A stretch of 64,000 bases of DNA from Methylomonas montana (lineage in GTDB: Bacteria > Pseudomonadota > Gammaproteobacteria > Methylococcales > Methylomonadaceae), in the NCBI RefSeq assembly GCF_030490285.1, contig NZ_CP129884.1:4278001-4342000 (forward strand), given 5' to 3'. Shown one piece after another: positions 24,601-34,316 of this stretch; position 1 is the stretch's first letter; each line of letters begins with the position of its first letter. The translations under genes and the position numbers were made by a program. A model generated the notes under the pieces. The model was not told where the DNA came from and did not search any database. It saw nothing but the letters and a program-made list of their open reading frames with translations.

Positions 24601-25071
24601 ATGAAAAGTAACGATATCGAGAAAGAACCCTTATTACCGACTGATGCTGCCGTCTTGTCGTGGCTGGAGAACAAAGCCGAGCAATTGCATGCCCATGCCC
24701 GCATGTTGGTGGATGATTACTGGCGACAATTGAATCAGCGACATCAACACGTGACTACCAAAGAGCGCGGCCGTATTGGACTTAGAATTCGGCGTCGTGA
24801 AAGTCGGCTGTCATTTAGCATCGAGTGGTACCGAATAGCCACCCTGCGCCAAAATGGTCAGAATAAACCGATCTGCCAATACCTGAAAAAAGGTCCTGGC
24901 TATCGCTATCCCTTGCAGCGGATACTGAAGGGTGAACCCGACTGGGAACAGCAACTGGTAGAAACCTTGGAAAACGAATTCGCCGATATCCGTAAGCAAA
25001 TGGCCATGCTAGGCAAACTGCGCGATGCCTATTTGCAGTTTCAAAAAGCCATGGAAACAGGTTTGCGCTGA
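24601..25071 (+). CDS. mobI: MobI-like conjugative transfer protein
   Basis: 156 aa, basic, without signal or membrane segment. The order LSWLENKAEQLHAHARMLVDDYWRQLN, then RIRRRESRLSFSIEWYRI and YLKKGPGYRYPL, fits MobI of SXT-type ICEs and IncC plasmids, an auxiliary factor needed for oriT processing with TraI. Its location next to a repeat-rich gap and divergent from traF supports this. Confidence 0.75.
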   Translation: MKSNDIEKEPLLPTDAAVLSWLENKAEQLHAHARMLVDDYWRQLNQRHQHVTTKERGRIGLRIRRRESRLSFSIEWYRIATLRQNGQNKPICQYLKKGPGYRYPLQRILKGEPDWEQQLVETLENEFADIRKQMAMLGKLRDAYLQFQKAMETGLR

Positions 25072-25111
25072 GTGTCGATGACGCTGCTGATTGGAAGGCC
25101 AAGGCCCAAAG

Positions 25112-25446
25112 TTATCCACAGGGCAGTGGTCCTATATTTAGATTAAAAAAAGATTATAAATAGATTAGCACCCGTTTTTTCGAGTCGTTGAAAATCGCTG
25201 CAGGCCACGTCAATCGTGTCTTGCAGCGATTCCAAAAAATTGACTGAGCGTTAGTCGAATGCCGTGTGTTTTGTCAGCCGAATGCCGTGCTTTGCGTTAG
25301 TCGAATGCCGTGGGGTGTCAGTCGAATGCCGTTACCTTGTTAGTCGAATGCCGTGCCTCTGTCAGTCGAATGCCGTGTGCCCGTCAGCCGAATGCCGTGT
25401 CGGGGTGGCATCGACCGGGCTAAAATAGCGTCAGTCGAATGCCGTG
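25112..25446. other. Iteron replication origin (oriV)
   Basis: A consensus DnaA box TTATCCACA (25112-25120) is followed by an A/T-rich stretch (25131-25165) and eight direct copies of a 17-bp iteron, consensus GTCAGTCGAATGCCGTG. Copies start at 25250, 25273, 25296, 25317, 25339, 25361, 25383 and 25430. Seven are spaced 21-23 bp, two helical turns, as in RK2 oriV. The last lies just after the trfA stop. The initiator gene is adjacent. Confidence 0.88.
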
Positions 25447-25455
25447 CCATTTTGT

Positions 25456-26322
25456 TCAATGTTGCCTGAGCTCAAGATGCCTTTTTTGCGTCGGCGTCGG
25501 TTGTTTTTTGACCTTGACGACATCCTCATCGATTTCAAAGCGCTCAATAGCACCGATCGTGACCAAGGCCTGTAAGGCTTTACGCATCCGCAGTTTGAAG
25601 TCGCGGGGGTTTTGGGTGCTACTGCCGCTAAGTTGGTAAAGCGTTTGCAGTTTCAACGGATACGGTGCGGCATGCGAAGACAGGAAACCATGCAGCCATA
25701 ACGCTAGCGGTTGTTTACGCAATTGCTGCCGCTGCTCAAATTCGATATAGGTATAACCGTCTTCGAACAGTCGTAACATCGACTCGGTCAGTTCCACCAC
25801 ATAGCGCTGAGTGACTTCGTCGCGGTGGTAGCGCAGGAAGCCTTTTTCACCAAAAGTCTGCCGACCATGGTAGGTGATTTCAACGAAGGCGCCGCCCAAA
25901 CGCGCCATGGATTCTTTCAACCATTCGTGCTGACTTTTGCCGGTTGATCGACCCAGCGCCGTCAGCAGCGCGTGCGCACTGAAGGTCACGCTAAATCCCG
26001 GCAATTGCGTTCTGGACAGGTGCACGATCTGCATCCAGACGTCCAGATCCGACTGATTGAGCTGAACGCCCAGATAACGGACTTCGATCCCATCGACCGC
26101 TGCCAGTAAGGTACGCTTTTTGTACGCGATCCGTTCATTACCCTGCACGCCAGCAAACAAGGCACTGCGCAAACAGGCATTCGGCGTACCGCGCATAGCG
26201 GCTGGCCAGCTGGGAAGCGTAGCTAACGGCTCAACGCGTCGGGGTTGGGCTTTTTTTCGCTCAGTCAATGACTGGAAGCGTTCGGTTAGATTGATCAGTG
26301 ATGTTCCGGTATTTTGGGTCAT
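25456..26322 (-). CDS. trfA: Plasmid replication initiator TrfA
   Basis: 288 aa, close to the 285-aa short form of RK2 TrfA. The winged-helix core is recognisable: RSALFAGVQG, LNQSDLDVWMQIVHLSR, SFEVITYHG-like strands, and YPLKLQTLYQLSGS with FKLRMRKALQAL near the C terminus. TrfA binds iterons and opens the origin with DnaA. It ends 10 bp from the last iteron. The initiator implies that the element replicates as a plasmid at least part of the time. Confidence 0.85.
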   Translation of the reverse strand: MTQNTGTSLINLTERFQSLTERKKAQPRRVEPLATLPSWPAAMRGTPNACLRSALFAGVQGNERIAYKKRTLLAAVDGIEVRYLGVQLNQSDLDVWMQIVHLSRTQLPGFSVTFSAHALLTALGRSTGKSQHEWLKESMARLGGAFVEITYHGRQTFGEKGFLRYHRDEVTQRYVVELTESMLRLFEDGYTYIEFEQRQQLRKQPLALWLHGFLSSHAAPYPLKLQTLYQLSGSSTQNPRDFKLRMRKALQALVTIGAIERFEIDEDVVKVKKQPTPTQKRHLELRQH

Positions 26323-26329
26323 ACCATCC

Positions 26330-26815
26330 TCACTTTTTCAAGCTGCGTGGATCGCAGTGCCGGAATGTCGAAGTTACTGGAGGCGGGTTTCTCTCGATCA
26401 GGTCGTGTTCCGCTTCGGTCAAATCGAGTTGATGATGACAATACTTGCGCCAAGCGCGTTCTAATCGAGACTGGTCGTCGCCGAACGGCACGCTGGGAGC
26501 ACTCTGGTTCGGACTCGTTTCTTTGCCTTTTGCAGTCACTGCGGAATCGGTATCCGTGTGCGGCCTGGGCAAATCCACTTGACTGACGACATGCTCTATC
26601 GACGCCGTCCGTAACGCCGAACCGCCCATTCCGCCGGCCTGCCAAGCACTGTCCAAGCGCCAGGGGCCTTTGGAATCGAGCATCATCGATCCGATCACGA
26701 TTTCGTCGACACGCTCATCCCGCGCGGCTGGTGTTGCGCAAGCCGTGCACAGCACCAGGGCAGCAAATACGGGGATAAAAGAGCGACGATAGGGGAAAAT
26801 GCTGTCAATGTTCAT
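26330..26815 (-). CDS. Putative lipoprotein upstream of trfA
   Basis: 161 aa. A signal peptide ends in VLCTAC, a slightly atypical lipobox (Cys at -3), so lipidation at the second cysteine is likely but not certain. The rest is polar with no known domain. It ends 8 bp before trfA on the same strand and is divergent from traI, sharing the palindromic operator region. Possibly a conjugation accessory protein. Confidence 0.5.
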   Translation of the reverse strand: MNIDSIFPYRRSFIPVFAALVLCTACATPAARDERVDEIVIGSMMLDSKGPWRLDSAWQAGGMGGSALRTASIEHVVSQVDLPRPHTDTDSAVTAKGKETSPNQSAPSVPFGDDQSRLERAWRKYCHHQLDLTEAEHDLIERNPPPVTSTFRHCDPRSLKK

Positions 26816-26872
26816 GCGGCCTCCAGACGAATTAGAAAGCGCAGTACATTAATAACAATTTTTTCTGACCTT

Positions 26873-26908
26873 CCTGCAATAAAGGTCGAATTTGACCTTT
26901 ATTGCAGG
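26873..26908. promoter_or_regulatory. Perfect operator palindrome before traI
   Basis: CCTGCAATAAAGGTC (26873-26887) and GACCTTTATTGCAGG (26894-26908) form a perfect 15-bp inverted repeat around GAATTT. Partly matching arms extend further out (TTCTGACCTT before, AAGGGTCGGAA after). It sits between the divergent lipoprotein gene and traI and matches the two sites before traF. Confidence 0.7.
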
Positions 26909-26925
26909 AAGGGTCGGAAAATTTT

Positions 26926-29277
26926 ATGTCACGATGCGGCGTCATGGAAAACGCCCCGTCATCTTTCATTCAACGTATCAGTCAGCGTCTTTGGGGCGAC
27001 AAACCGGCTTTGGCCAGTGCACCGCCGGCATCGTCTGGCGAGGAGATTCCACGCTATCCGCCGTTCATGAAGGGGCTGCCCGCGGCATCGGTAGAGCGTA
27101 TTCTGGCCACCCAAAGCGAGCTGATTCAATCGATCGAGCAGGCATTGGCATTGCCGGATGCGTTGTATCAGGCGATTGCACTGCCAGTCATTACGCGCTA
27201 TGCCGCATTCAGTCACTTGTTACCGGCCTCCGAATCACATCACCATCGCGGCGCCGGCGGTTTGTTTCGGCACGGCCTCGAAGTCGCGCATTGGGCAACG
27301 CTAGCTGCGCAGGGTTCTCTGTTTGCAACCGACGCCACACCCAAGGCTCGCAAAACCTTGGAGCCGCGCTGGCGATTGGCCGTGTGTTTTGCCGGTTTAT
27401 TGCACGATATCGGTAAACCTGTGTCCGACATCGCTGTCACCGACAGTCAGGGTCAGCACACCTGGAATCCCTGCGACGAAAATTTGACCGACTGGGCGGC
27501 ACAACACCATATCGATCGCTATTTTTTGCGCTGGCGAGAGAACCGTCATAAGCGCCACCAACAGTTTTCTGCACTGGTTATCGAGCGGGTGCTGACACGT
27601 GAGTCGCGTGCTTACCTGCTGGAACCGGGGCCAGAAATCATGCAAGCGCTACTGGAAACATTGCATGGTCTGGATCGCGGCAGCAAGCTCTATGAGTTAG
27701 TGGTTACCGCTGACTGCAAAAGCGTGGAACGCGATTTGAAAACCCACGCGCATTCGGTCGATGCGGCGTTGGGCATGCCGGTCGAGCGGTATCTGTTCGA
27801 TGCGATGCGGCGCTTGATTAAATCCGGCCAGTGGCTGGTCAACGACAAAGGCGCCAGAGTATGGCGATTCCAATCCGGGGTGCATATTGTCTGGCGTACC
27901 GGTGCGCAAGACATAGTCGGTTTGCTGGCCAAAGACAAAGTGCCCGGTATTCCGCGCGATGAAGATACCTTGGCGGATATTTTGATCGAACGCGGTTTGG
28001 CTATTCCCAAACGCGATGCAGAGGGGCGCCAGTACCGCTATTGGCGTATGCGACCCGATAACTTGGACGCCGTGTTTTACATGCTGCGTTTGGCATCGTT
28101 GGAGTCGATATTCAGCAATGAGCCGCCGGCCGCGATCGAAGGATTTGAAGTCGAGGATGAGGATCGTAATACGCCAACTCAACCCGAAACCAACGACCAG
28201 GCATTGCCCGAAAAGTCAGTAGCGGTAAAACCTCGCAAACCGATCAAACCCAAGCAGGTTTCACAGACACCAGCAACCGACCGCGAAATGCCAAACTTGG
28301 CTGTCTTTCCCGATGGCAATGTCCAAGAGCAGGTCCCGTTATCCCCTGCAATGCAGGTTGAATCGGATGCCAGTGAAACCGACAAAACCACCACCCTTGT
28401 CGAGGACGCATGCACGCCGAGTGTGGATGGCGATGCCCAGTCTTCAGCCGACTCTCAAGCGGAAATCGTGACTGAGCAAATCCAAACGCAATCCATCCAA
28501 GTTCCAGAAACCTTATGGCTCAGCAATCATGGCCTGGCCGGCGCTTGGCTTATCGAAATCGCGACCCGGATCGCTCAGGGTCAGTGGCCATGGGCCGGAG
28601 ACATCTTCGAAAGACAAGGCAAATGGTTCTGCCTGTTTCCAGACGTTCCGCAAAAGCTTCAGATCGAAAGCGATGTGTTCATTCAAGGATTGGTCGATCA
28701 AAACTGGTTAGTGACCGATGTGTTGTCTCCGATGCGTAAAGTGCAAACCTTAGGGCAGCAACGCGTCGTACAACTGGCCGCGGAACCTGCGCAAATGCTA
28801 TTGCGCATGATAGGCGATTTATCGATTCAATCATCGAATGCCACAACAAATGCATTGACTGCTGAAAATGCCGAAGTCAAACCAGACAATCGTATCGATC
28901 CACTCAATCCATCGACCGTTCAAAAGCCCACCAAGCAGCGAAACAGCAAAACCAAACCAAGGAGCCAGAAACAACCGGCAGAACCCTCTTTAACATCGAC
29001 AATGGTCTCGATTTCGGCCAAACCGAGCGCTAACGACGACATTCAGAGCGTTCAACCTAGGCAAGATTTTCCGGTGGTGAGCGCGTGGATCAGGACACTG
29101 AGCAACACTCGAGATCAGCAAGACGACTGGATCACTGTTTCTGATGACGAACTCGGGGTCTACCTGGACGCTCATCCCGACTTGAAACGCTACGAGTTCC
29201 TACGCGAAATCAGTCAGCATCCTGACTGCCAAGTGATGGGGCGGGGGCAAGGCATCAAAGTACGGATCAAACCATGA
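26926..29277 (+). CDS. traI: MobH-type relaxase TraI
   Basis: About 783 aa. The N-terminal TraI_2 domain has the HHHRGAGGLFRHGLEVAHWA and LLHDIGKP motifs, the histidine/HD metal site that defines MobH relaxases. These nick oriT and lead the strand into the recipient. A long Pro/Thr/Glu-rich linker (from about residue 415) and a C-terminal TraI_2-type winged helix (LGVYLDAHPDLKRYEFL) follow. I choose ATG 26926; ATG 26944 and TTG 26902 are alternatives. It overlaps traD by 4 nt. Confidence 0.9.
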   Translation: MSRCGVMENAPSSFIQRISQRLWGDKPALASAPPASSGEEIPRYPPFMKGLPAASVERILATQSELIQSIEQALALPDALYQAIALPVITRYAAFSHLLPASESHHHRGAGGLFRHGLEVAHWATLAAQGSLFATDATPKARKTLEPRWRLAVCFAGLLHDIGKPVSDIAVTDSQGQHTWNPCDENLTDWAAQHHIDRYFLRWRENRHKRHQQFSALVIERVLTRESRAYLLEPGPEIMQALLETLHGLDRGSKLYELVVTADCKSVERDLKTHAHSVDAALGMPVERYLFDAMRRLIKSGQWLVNDKGARVWRFQSGVHIVWRTGAQDIVGLLAKDKVPGIPRDEDTLADILIERGLAIPKRDAEGRQYRYWRMRPDNLDAVFYMLRLASLESIFSNEPPAAIEGFEVEDEDRNTPTQPETNDQALPEKSVAVKPRKPIKPKQVSQTPATDREMPNLAVFPDGNVQEQVPLSPAMQVESDASETDKTTTLVEDACTPSVDGDAQSSADSQAEIVTEQIQTQSIQVPETLWLSNHGLAGAWLIEIATRIAQGQWPWAGDIFERQGKWFCLFPDVPQKLQIESDVFIQGLVDQNWLVTDVLSPMRKVQTLGQQRVVQLAAEPAQMLLRMIGDLSIQSSNATTNALTAENAEVKPDNRIDPLNPSTVQKPTKQRNSKTKPRSQKQPAEPSLTSTMVSISAKPSANDDIQSVQPRQDFPVVSAWIRTLSNTRDQQDDWITVSDDELGVYLDAHPDLKRYEFLREISQHPDCQVMGRGQGIKVRIKP

Positions 29278-31118
29278 AATCCGATTACGACTACCAGTTC
29301 CCCTGGCGCCCCATCTTCGAGGTGTATGCCATCTCGGGTTGGTTGGGTGGTGCCGGATTGGCGCATTTCACCAGTCGTTGGTCGGGCTTGCCGCGCGAAC
29401 CCTTCGACTGGTTGATGACGGCGTGCGGAGTGATGGCGTGTTGGCGATTGTCACCGGCCTTGAATCTCTGGTATCGCAAACGCCGGTTGCGCCAGTTTCG
29501 GTTCCAGTACCTGGATGCCGAAAAGCTGGTTTCGATGGTGAAACAGCATCCCGAGGCCTTGTGGTTTGGTTGGGGATTCGATTGGGTGCAAAAGCATGCC
29601 CAGTTGGCCTATGAGATTTTAAAACGCGATGTCTCGACCTTGATTCCCAGCGATCATCAACGCATGGGCTCGGCCTGGATACATGGACTGGAAGTGTCCG
29701 AAAGTGATATTCGTCAGCCCTTGCAGCATACCGCCGGCCATACGCTGCTGGTCGGTACCACCGGTGCCGGCAAAACCCGCGCCTTTGACGTGTTGGTAAC
29801 GCAAGCCGTGTTGCGCGGCGAAGCGGTGATTATCATTGATCCCAAGGGCGACAAGGATTTGATGACCTGCGCCAAACGTGCCTGCGCCTTGGCCAAGCGT
29901 CCGGATCGCTTCGTGTATTTCCACCCGGCGTTTCCAGAAGACAGCGTCCGACTCGATCCCTTGCACAATTTCAACCGGCCTTCGGAAATCGCCAGTCGTA
30001 TCAGCGCTATTTCTCCCAGCGAAAGCAGTAACGATCCGTTCAAAGCCTTTGGCCAAAAATCACTGGATAACGTAATTCAAGGCTTGATGGTCATCGAGGA
30101 GCGACCAACTTTGGTCAAGCTGCGTCGTTATTTGGAAGGCGGACCCTCCACGCTGGTGATTCAAGCCTTAGAACGCTATTTCGACAACAACCTCGGTCAT
30201 TGGCGGCAAGAGGCGCGGCCTTACCTGAAGAATGCCAAGGACATCGATTCCAAAGCATTAGGCCTGGTGCGATTTTACCGGGAGGTGGTGCAGTATCAAT
30301 TGCCCAATCTGGATTTGGAAGGCCTGTTGTCCTTGTTCGAACACGACCGGGCGCACTTCAGCAAGATGGTGGCGTCCTTGATTCCGATCATGAACATGCT
30401 GACCTCCGGCTCCTTGGGGCCTTTGCTGTCACCGAATCCGCACGACGTAGATGACTTGCGGCCCATCACCAATACCGGCCACATCATCGAAAAAGCCCAG
30501 GTCGCCTACATCGGCCTGGACTCGTTATCGGACGGCATGGTGGGCAGTGCCATTGGCTCGATTCTGTTGGCTGACTTGGCGGCGGTTGCCGGCGACCGTT
30601 ACAACTATGGTGTCTCGGAGCGACCCGTGAATGTGTTCGTCGACGAGGCGGCGGAAGTCATCAACGATCCCTTCATCCAGGTCTTGAACAAAGGCCGCGG
30701 CGCCAAAATTCGCTTGTTCATCGCCACCCAGACCTTTGCCGATTTTGCCGCCCGCACCGGTTCCCAGGACAAAGCGCGGCAGGTACTGGGCAACGTCAAC
30801 AACCTGATTGCCCTTAGGATCATGGACAGCGAGACCCAGCAGTACATTACCGACAATCTACCGAAGACGCGGTTGAAGTACATCATGCGCACCCAAGGCG
30901 TCGCCACCAGTGCGACCAATCCTACGGTGTTTTCCGGCAATGTCGGTGAACGCCTGATGGAAGAAGAAGGTGATTTGTTTGCACCGCAGCTACTCGGACA
31001 ACTGCCGGACTTGCATTACATCGCCAAGTTATCCGGCGGCCGGATAGTAAAAGGTCGGTTGCCGATTCTGCGGTCGGACCTGGATCAACAACGGGACCGC
31101 CATGGTGCGAGCTCATGA
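29274..31118 (+). CDS. traD: Type IV coupling protein TraD
   Basis: 614 aa. Two N-terminal membrane segments are followed by an ATPase domain with Walker A GTTGAGKTR and Walker B VNVFVDEAAEV; later motifs include LFIATQTFADF. It links the relaxosome to the secretion channel. Starts within the traI stop (ATGA) and overlaps the next gene in the same way, so traI-traD-DUF4400 is one translationally coupled operon, as in SXT. Confidence 0.95.
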   Translation: MKSDYDYQFPWRPIFEVYAISGWLGGAGLAHFTSRWSGLPREPFDWLMTACGVMACWRLSPALNLWYRKRRLRQFRFQYLDAEKLVSMVKQHPEALWFGWGFDWVQKHAQLAYEILKRDVSTLIPSDHQRMGSAWIHGLEVSESDIRQPLQHTAGHTLLVGTTGAGKTRAFDVLVTQAVLRGEAVIIIDPKGDKDLMTCAKRACALAKRPDRFVYFHPAFPEDSVRLDPLHNFNRPSEIASRISAISPSESSNDPFKAFGQKSLDNVIQGLMVIEERPTLVKLRRYLEGGPSTLVIQALERYFDNNLGHWRQEARPYLKNAKDIDSKALGLVRFYREVVQYQLPNLDLEGLLSLFEHDRAHFSKMVASLIPIMNMLTSGSLGPLLSPNPHDVDDLRPITNTGHIIEKAQVAYIGLDSLSDGMVGSAIGSILLADLAAVAGDRYNYGVSERPVNVFVDEAAEVINDPFIQVLNKGRGAKIRLFIATQTFADFAARTGSQDKARQVLGNVNNLIALRIMDSETQQYITDNLPKTRLKYIMRTQGVATSATNPTVFSGNVGERLMEEEGDLFAPQLLGQLPDLHYIAKLSGGRIVKGRLPILRSDLDQQRDRHGASS

Positions 31119-31747
31119 CGCGCAATCTCTTGTTCAGTCTGATGCTTTGGCTACTGGAGGTGATCCTGGTGGCCAGTTTTGTGTCCGACCGCTGGACGCG
31201 CGAACTGCAGCGCGCCGAAGACCGGATGATGATTGGCTATTTTGGCGCCGATAAAGAATCTCAGATCAGCCACACCGCGCAGCGCTGGTTTGATCGCTTG
31301 TTCGTCACCACCGGCATCCGAGACAGTGTGTTCCGCTACTTCATCCCGACCGAGCGCGAACGGCAGATGTCCAAAGGCTTCGAGGATGTGGGTCGCAACG
31401 ATTTGTTTCCCTTCATCGAAAGCCGGCTTAACGTGCTGTGGGACACGATTTTTCAAATGATCAAGCGCCTGACCACGGCCTGCATCTGGTTGCCGTACTT
31501 GGCAGCCGCCTTGCTGCCGTTTGTCGTCGACGGACTGGTACGGCGCAAGATCAGCCAGACCAATTTCGATTATCCCAGCCCCATGGCGCATCGCTACAGC
31601 CTCTACCTGATTCTGGGCGCGCTGTATCTGTTGTTGGTCAGTTTGACCTTGCCGTTCCCGATTCCACCGCAAGCCGTCCCGGTAGGCGTTTTTGTCGTGG
31701 CTTACGCCGTCAACGTGTTGTTGGCCAATACGCAAAAGCGGGTGTAG
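31115..31747 (+). CDS. DUF4400 integrative-element membrane protein
   Basis: 210 aa with an N-terminal helix and three more membrane helices. The pattern FVSDRWTRELQRAE..., RWFDRLFVTTGIRDSVF and RRKISQTNFDYPSP matches the DUF4400 protein (s043/TraJ-like) that follows traD in SXT/R391-type elements. It overlaps traD by 4 nt. Its biochemical role is unknown; position suggests a partner of TraD or the channel. Confidence 0.8.
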   Translation: MTRNLLFSLMLWLLEVILVASFVSDRWTRELQRAEDRMMIGYFGADKESQISHTAQRWFDRLFVTTGIRDSVFRYFIPTERERQMSKGFEDVGRNDLFPFIESRLNVLWDTIFQMIKRLTTACIWLPYLAAALLPFVVDGLVRRKISQTNFDYPSPMAHRYSLYLILGALYLLLVSLTLPFPIPPQAVPVGVFVVAYAVNVLLANTQKRV

Positions 31748-31875
31748 GTGTTCCATGAATGTCATCTGTTTTCTGCACGGCATGATCCACACACATCCGG
31801 AGCATAACCCCAGGCTCAGGCCAAATCCAAAACTTGTTTTACTCCTCAACCTCAACACAACCCAGGAGCATTATC

Positions 31876-33015
31876 ATGTCAACCCGTTCTATTAACGACA
31901 CCGCTACGTCGGATCCTTTCGTTGAATTCATTACTTTAACCGCTAAGAAAGTCGCCCTGAACCCAACGTCGTCGGAGCTCGATTCACTTTTTCGAGCGTT
32001 GATCGAGTCCTGTATTGCAAAAGGCCAGGACGATATTTTGGTAAGCGCTTTACGACAATCGGAAGGTTTGCACGTATTTTCGATATTAAATGAGCGCATT
32101 GTTTCGCTCGCCGAACGCATTCGGGTGAGATTGCCGTCTATGCCGAATGCAGAGTCGATCGTATTCGCCATTCCGATGGTCATCGAGCCCCACCTTGGAA
32201 AGGCTTTGCCTAAGCGTATTGAAGACCCCGAGCGCATTAGACAATTGCTTCAAAGCCATGGGCTGATCAATGATGGACAAGCTCTCGCCATTCATGACGA
32301 ATTATTCACCCTTGAAGACATCAACTGGTTACCTAGCCAAATTCGCCAGATCAACCAGCAATTGATCGAGCAAGCCGAAGGCGAAATTTCAACATCGGAA
32401 TCACGCCGTTCTTTTGTTATGAACCCCTCGGAGAGTCCGGAGGCGGACCTCATTTTGCGATTCCTGGTGGGTGTGGTGATTAGCGATCAGGCATTAACCC
32501 CCCTTTTTTGTGAACAGCCCAAATCGGATGCCTTTGGCGGATTTGCCGAAGAATGGTCAGTAGCCTTTGAAGACGAGATGGATGAACAAACCGGGCACAC
32601 TGTCTGGGCTGTTGAAAAACCCAATCCGCTCAGTATTGCCGCCTCGCGCGGGATCCATTTACTCAATGGGCTTGATATCTTCTACAAGGTAATTATGAAA
32701 GCCCAAGATTATCCCGTGTCAAAAGTCCTGCTCAGTAAACACGGCGTCGATGGCATACCCACGGAAATACGGGCGGCTTTTTTTGATGATGATAAAGCAC
32801 TGTCAACCGTTTACGTTTGGCCGCTCTTGAGAACCGATGACGCTAAGACAGAATTCGAAGACATCAACGAACTTCTGATCGATCTCAATATTCCTCACAT
32901 GATTGACAACAATCTTCTTCCTGCCATCGAATTCACGGGGAATTTCCAACACTATTGTGAATCGATGTCTAGGCAATTGGAACCAGAGGAGCCGCAAACG
33001 TTCTTTATATGCTGA
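31876..33015 (+). CDS. Hypothetical 379-aa protein
   Basis: Start ATG 31876 follows AGGAG (31864-31868); an in-frame start 42 nt earlier lacks one. Acidic, soluble, mostly helical with no membrane segment. I recognise no family. It lies 128 bp after the tra operon and is convergent with umuC (9-bp gap), so it is a separate transcription unit. Codon use looks like its neighbours. Confidence 0.55.
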   Translation: MSTRSINDTATSDPFVEFITLTAKKVALNPTSSELDSLFRALIESCIAKGQDDILVSALRQSEGLHVFSILNERIVSLAERIRVRLPSMPNAESIVFAIPMVIEPHLGKALPKRIEDPERIRQLLQSHGLINDGQALAIHDELFTLEDINWLPSQIRQINQQLIEQAEGEISTSESRRSFVMNPSESPEADLILRFLVGVVISDQALTPLFCEQPKSDAFGGFAEEWSVAFEDEMDEQTGHTVWAVEKPNPLSIAASRGIHLLNGLDIFYKVIMKAQDYPVSKVLLSKHGVDGIPTEIRAAFFDDDKALSTVYVWPLLRTDDAKTEFEDINELLIDLNIPHMIDNNLLPAIEFTGNFQHYCESMSRQLEPEEPQTFFIC

Positions 33016-33024
33016 GTCATGCAG

Positions 33025-34314
33025 TTAGCGAACGATGACCAATTCTCGCCAATCGGTAGTATAGCGTTGTGAAATGCGTTCGGCTTTGGGTTTCCAACTG
33101 TTATCGAAGCCCGATGACGCGATCGTGACCGCTTTGGGGAATCGTCGATTGATGGTGTCCAGGGTTTGCATGAGTATGGTGTTATCGGGCGGCGTACCCT
33201 CGCAGCTCAAGTCGAAGAGATCGAACTGCGAGGGGGATGCTGCAGGCCGAATCGCACTCAGTTGGACACCGCATTTTTGATAGCCAAAGCCGGGTTTGTA
33301 GATGGCTGTTAAACTCGACAGTGCGACGCGAATAATCGTTCGGGTATCCTGGGTGGCGGCATCCAACTTGACGGTTGCCGATCGCTGGTACTGGGGATCT
33401 TGAACCGCAAAGGGATTGGTGCGAATAAACACACTGACGCAACCGGTCACTGACTGTTGCCGACGTAGCTTTTCCGCCGCTCGGGTACAGTATTCCGACA
33501 GGGCTCGACTTAACTCGTCCAACTCCGTCAGCTTACGACTGAACGACCGTGAACAGACGATTTGTTGCTTGTCCGCTGCCACGTCTTCCAGATCAAGACA
33601 GGCCGTACCGTTCAGTTCCATCACCGTACGGGCGACCACGACGTTGAATTGCGCCTGGATGGTTTTAGGAGGCTGTATGGTCAGGTCCCAGACGGTTTGA
33701 ATGCCCAATTGATTAAGACGTTTTGTGGTTTGCCGGCCAATTCCCCAGACTTCATCTACCGGAACGATTTTCATCAGCTTTTCCCGACGGACGGGGTCGG
33801 TAAGGTCGAGGACACCGCCGGTTTGCTTCCATTTCTTGGCGGCGAAGTTGGCCAGCTTGGCCAGGGTCTTGGTCGGTCCCATACCCACACACACCGGAAT
33901 GCCGGTTTGCCGAGCAATCGTCTTGCGGATACGTTGGCCATAGGCAATCGGATCTTGATAACAAGGATACACGCCGGTTAAATCCAAAAACGCTTCATCA
34001 ATGGAATACACTTCCATGCGCGGCGTAAATTCTTCCAGCAAGCTCATCACCCGCGCCGACATGTCCGCATACAAGGTATAGTTCGACGAAAACAGTTGGA
34101 TTTGATGCTGATTGACCAAATGTTGGACCTGAAATAAAGGCACACCCATTTTGATGCCTAAATCTTTAACCTGCTGGCTACGCGCCACTACACAACCGTC
34201 GTTATTGCTGAGCACCATAACCGGTTTGTCATTGAGGTCCGGCCGGAACACCCGCTCGCAACTCACGTAAAAATTGTTACAGTCGACAAGACAGATGAGT
34301 GCTTGTTCCGTCAT
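33025..34314 (-). CDS. umuC: UmuC-like Y-family DNA polymerase
   Basis: 429 aa. The polymerase core has CLVDCNNFYVSCERVF and YSIDEAFLDL (catalytic acidic residues), the helix-hairpin-helix segment VDEVWGIGRQTTKRL and the little-finger and C-terminal domains of UmuC. It performs error-prone translesion synthesis as PolV with processed UmuD. It starts 2 bp after the umuD stop, so the pair is an operon; R391 carries the homologous rumAB. Confidence 0.93.
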   Translation of the reverse strand: MTEQALICLVDCNNFYVSCERVFRPDLNDKPVMVLSNNDGCVVARSQQVKDLGIKMGVPLFQVQHLVNQHQIQLFSSNYTLYADMSARVMSLLEEFTPRMEVYSIDEAFLDLTGVYPCYQDPIAYGQRIRKTIARQTGIPVCVGMGPTKTLAKLANFAAKKWKQTGGVLDLTDPVRREKLMKIVPVDEVWGIGRQTTKRLNQLGIQTVWDLTIQPPKTIQAQFNVVVARTVMELNGTACLDLEDVAADKQQIVCSRSFSRKLTELDELSRALSEYCTRAAEKLRRQQSVTGCVSVFIRTNPFAVQDPQYQRSATVKLDAATQDTRTIIRVALSSLTAIYKPGFGYQKCGVQLSAIRPAASPSQFDLFDLSCEGTPPDNTILMQTLDTINRRFPKAVTIASSGFDNSWKPKAERISQRYTTDWRELVIVR

Positions 34315-34316
34315 GA

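Noticed and set aside
25250..25446. Regular direct repeats that could suggest a CRISPR array
   Set aside because: Units are 17 bp with only 4-6 bp between most of them, too short for spacers; the TrfA gene and DnaA box make them replication iterons.
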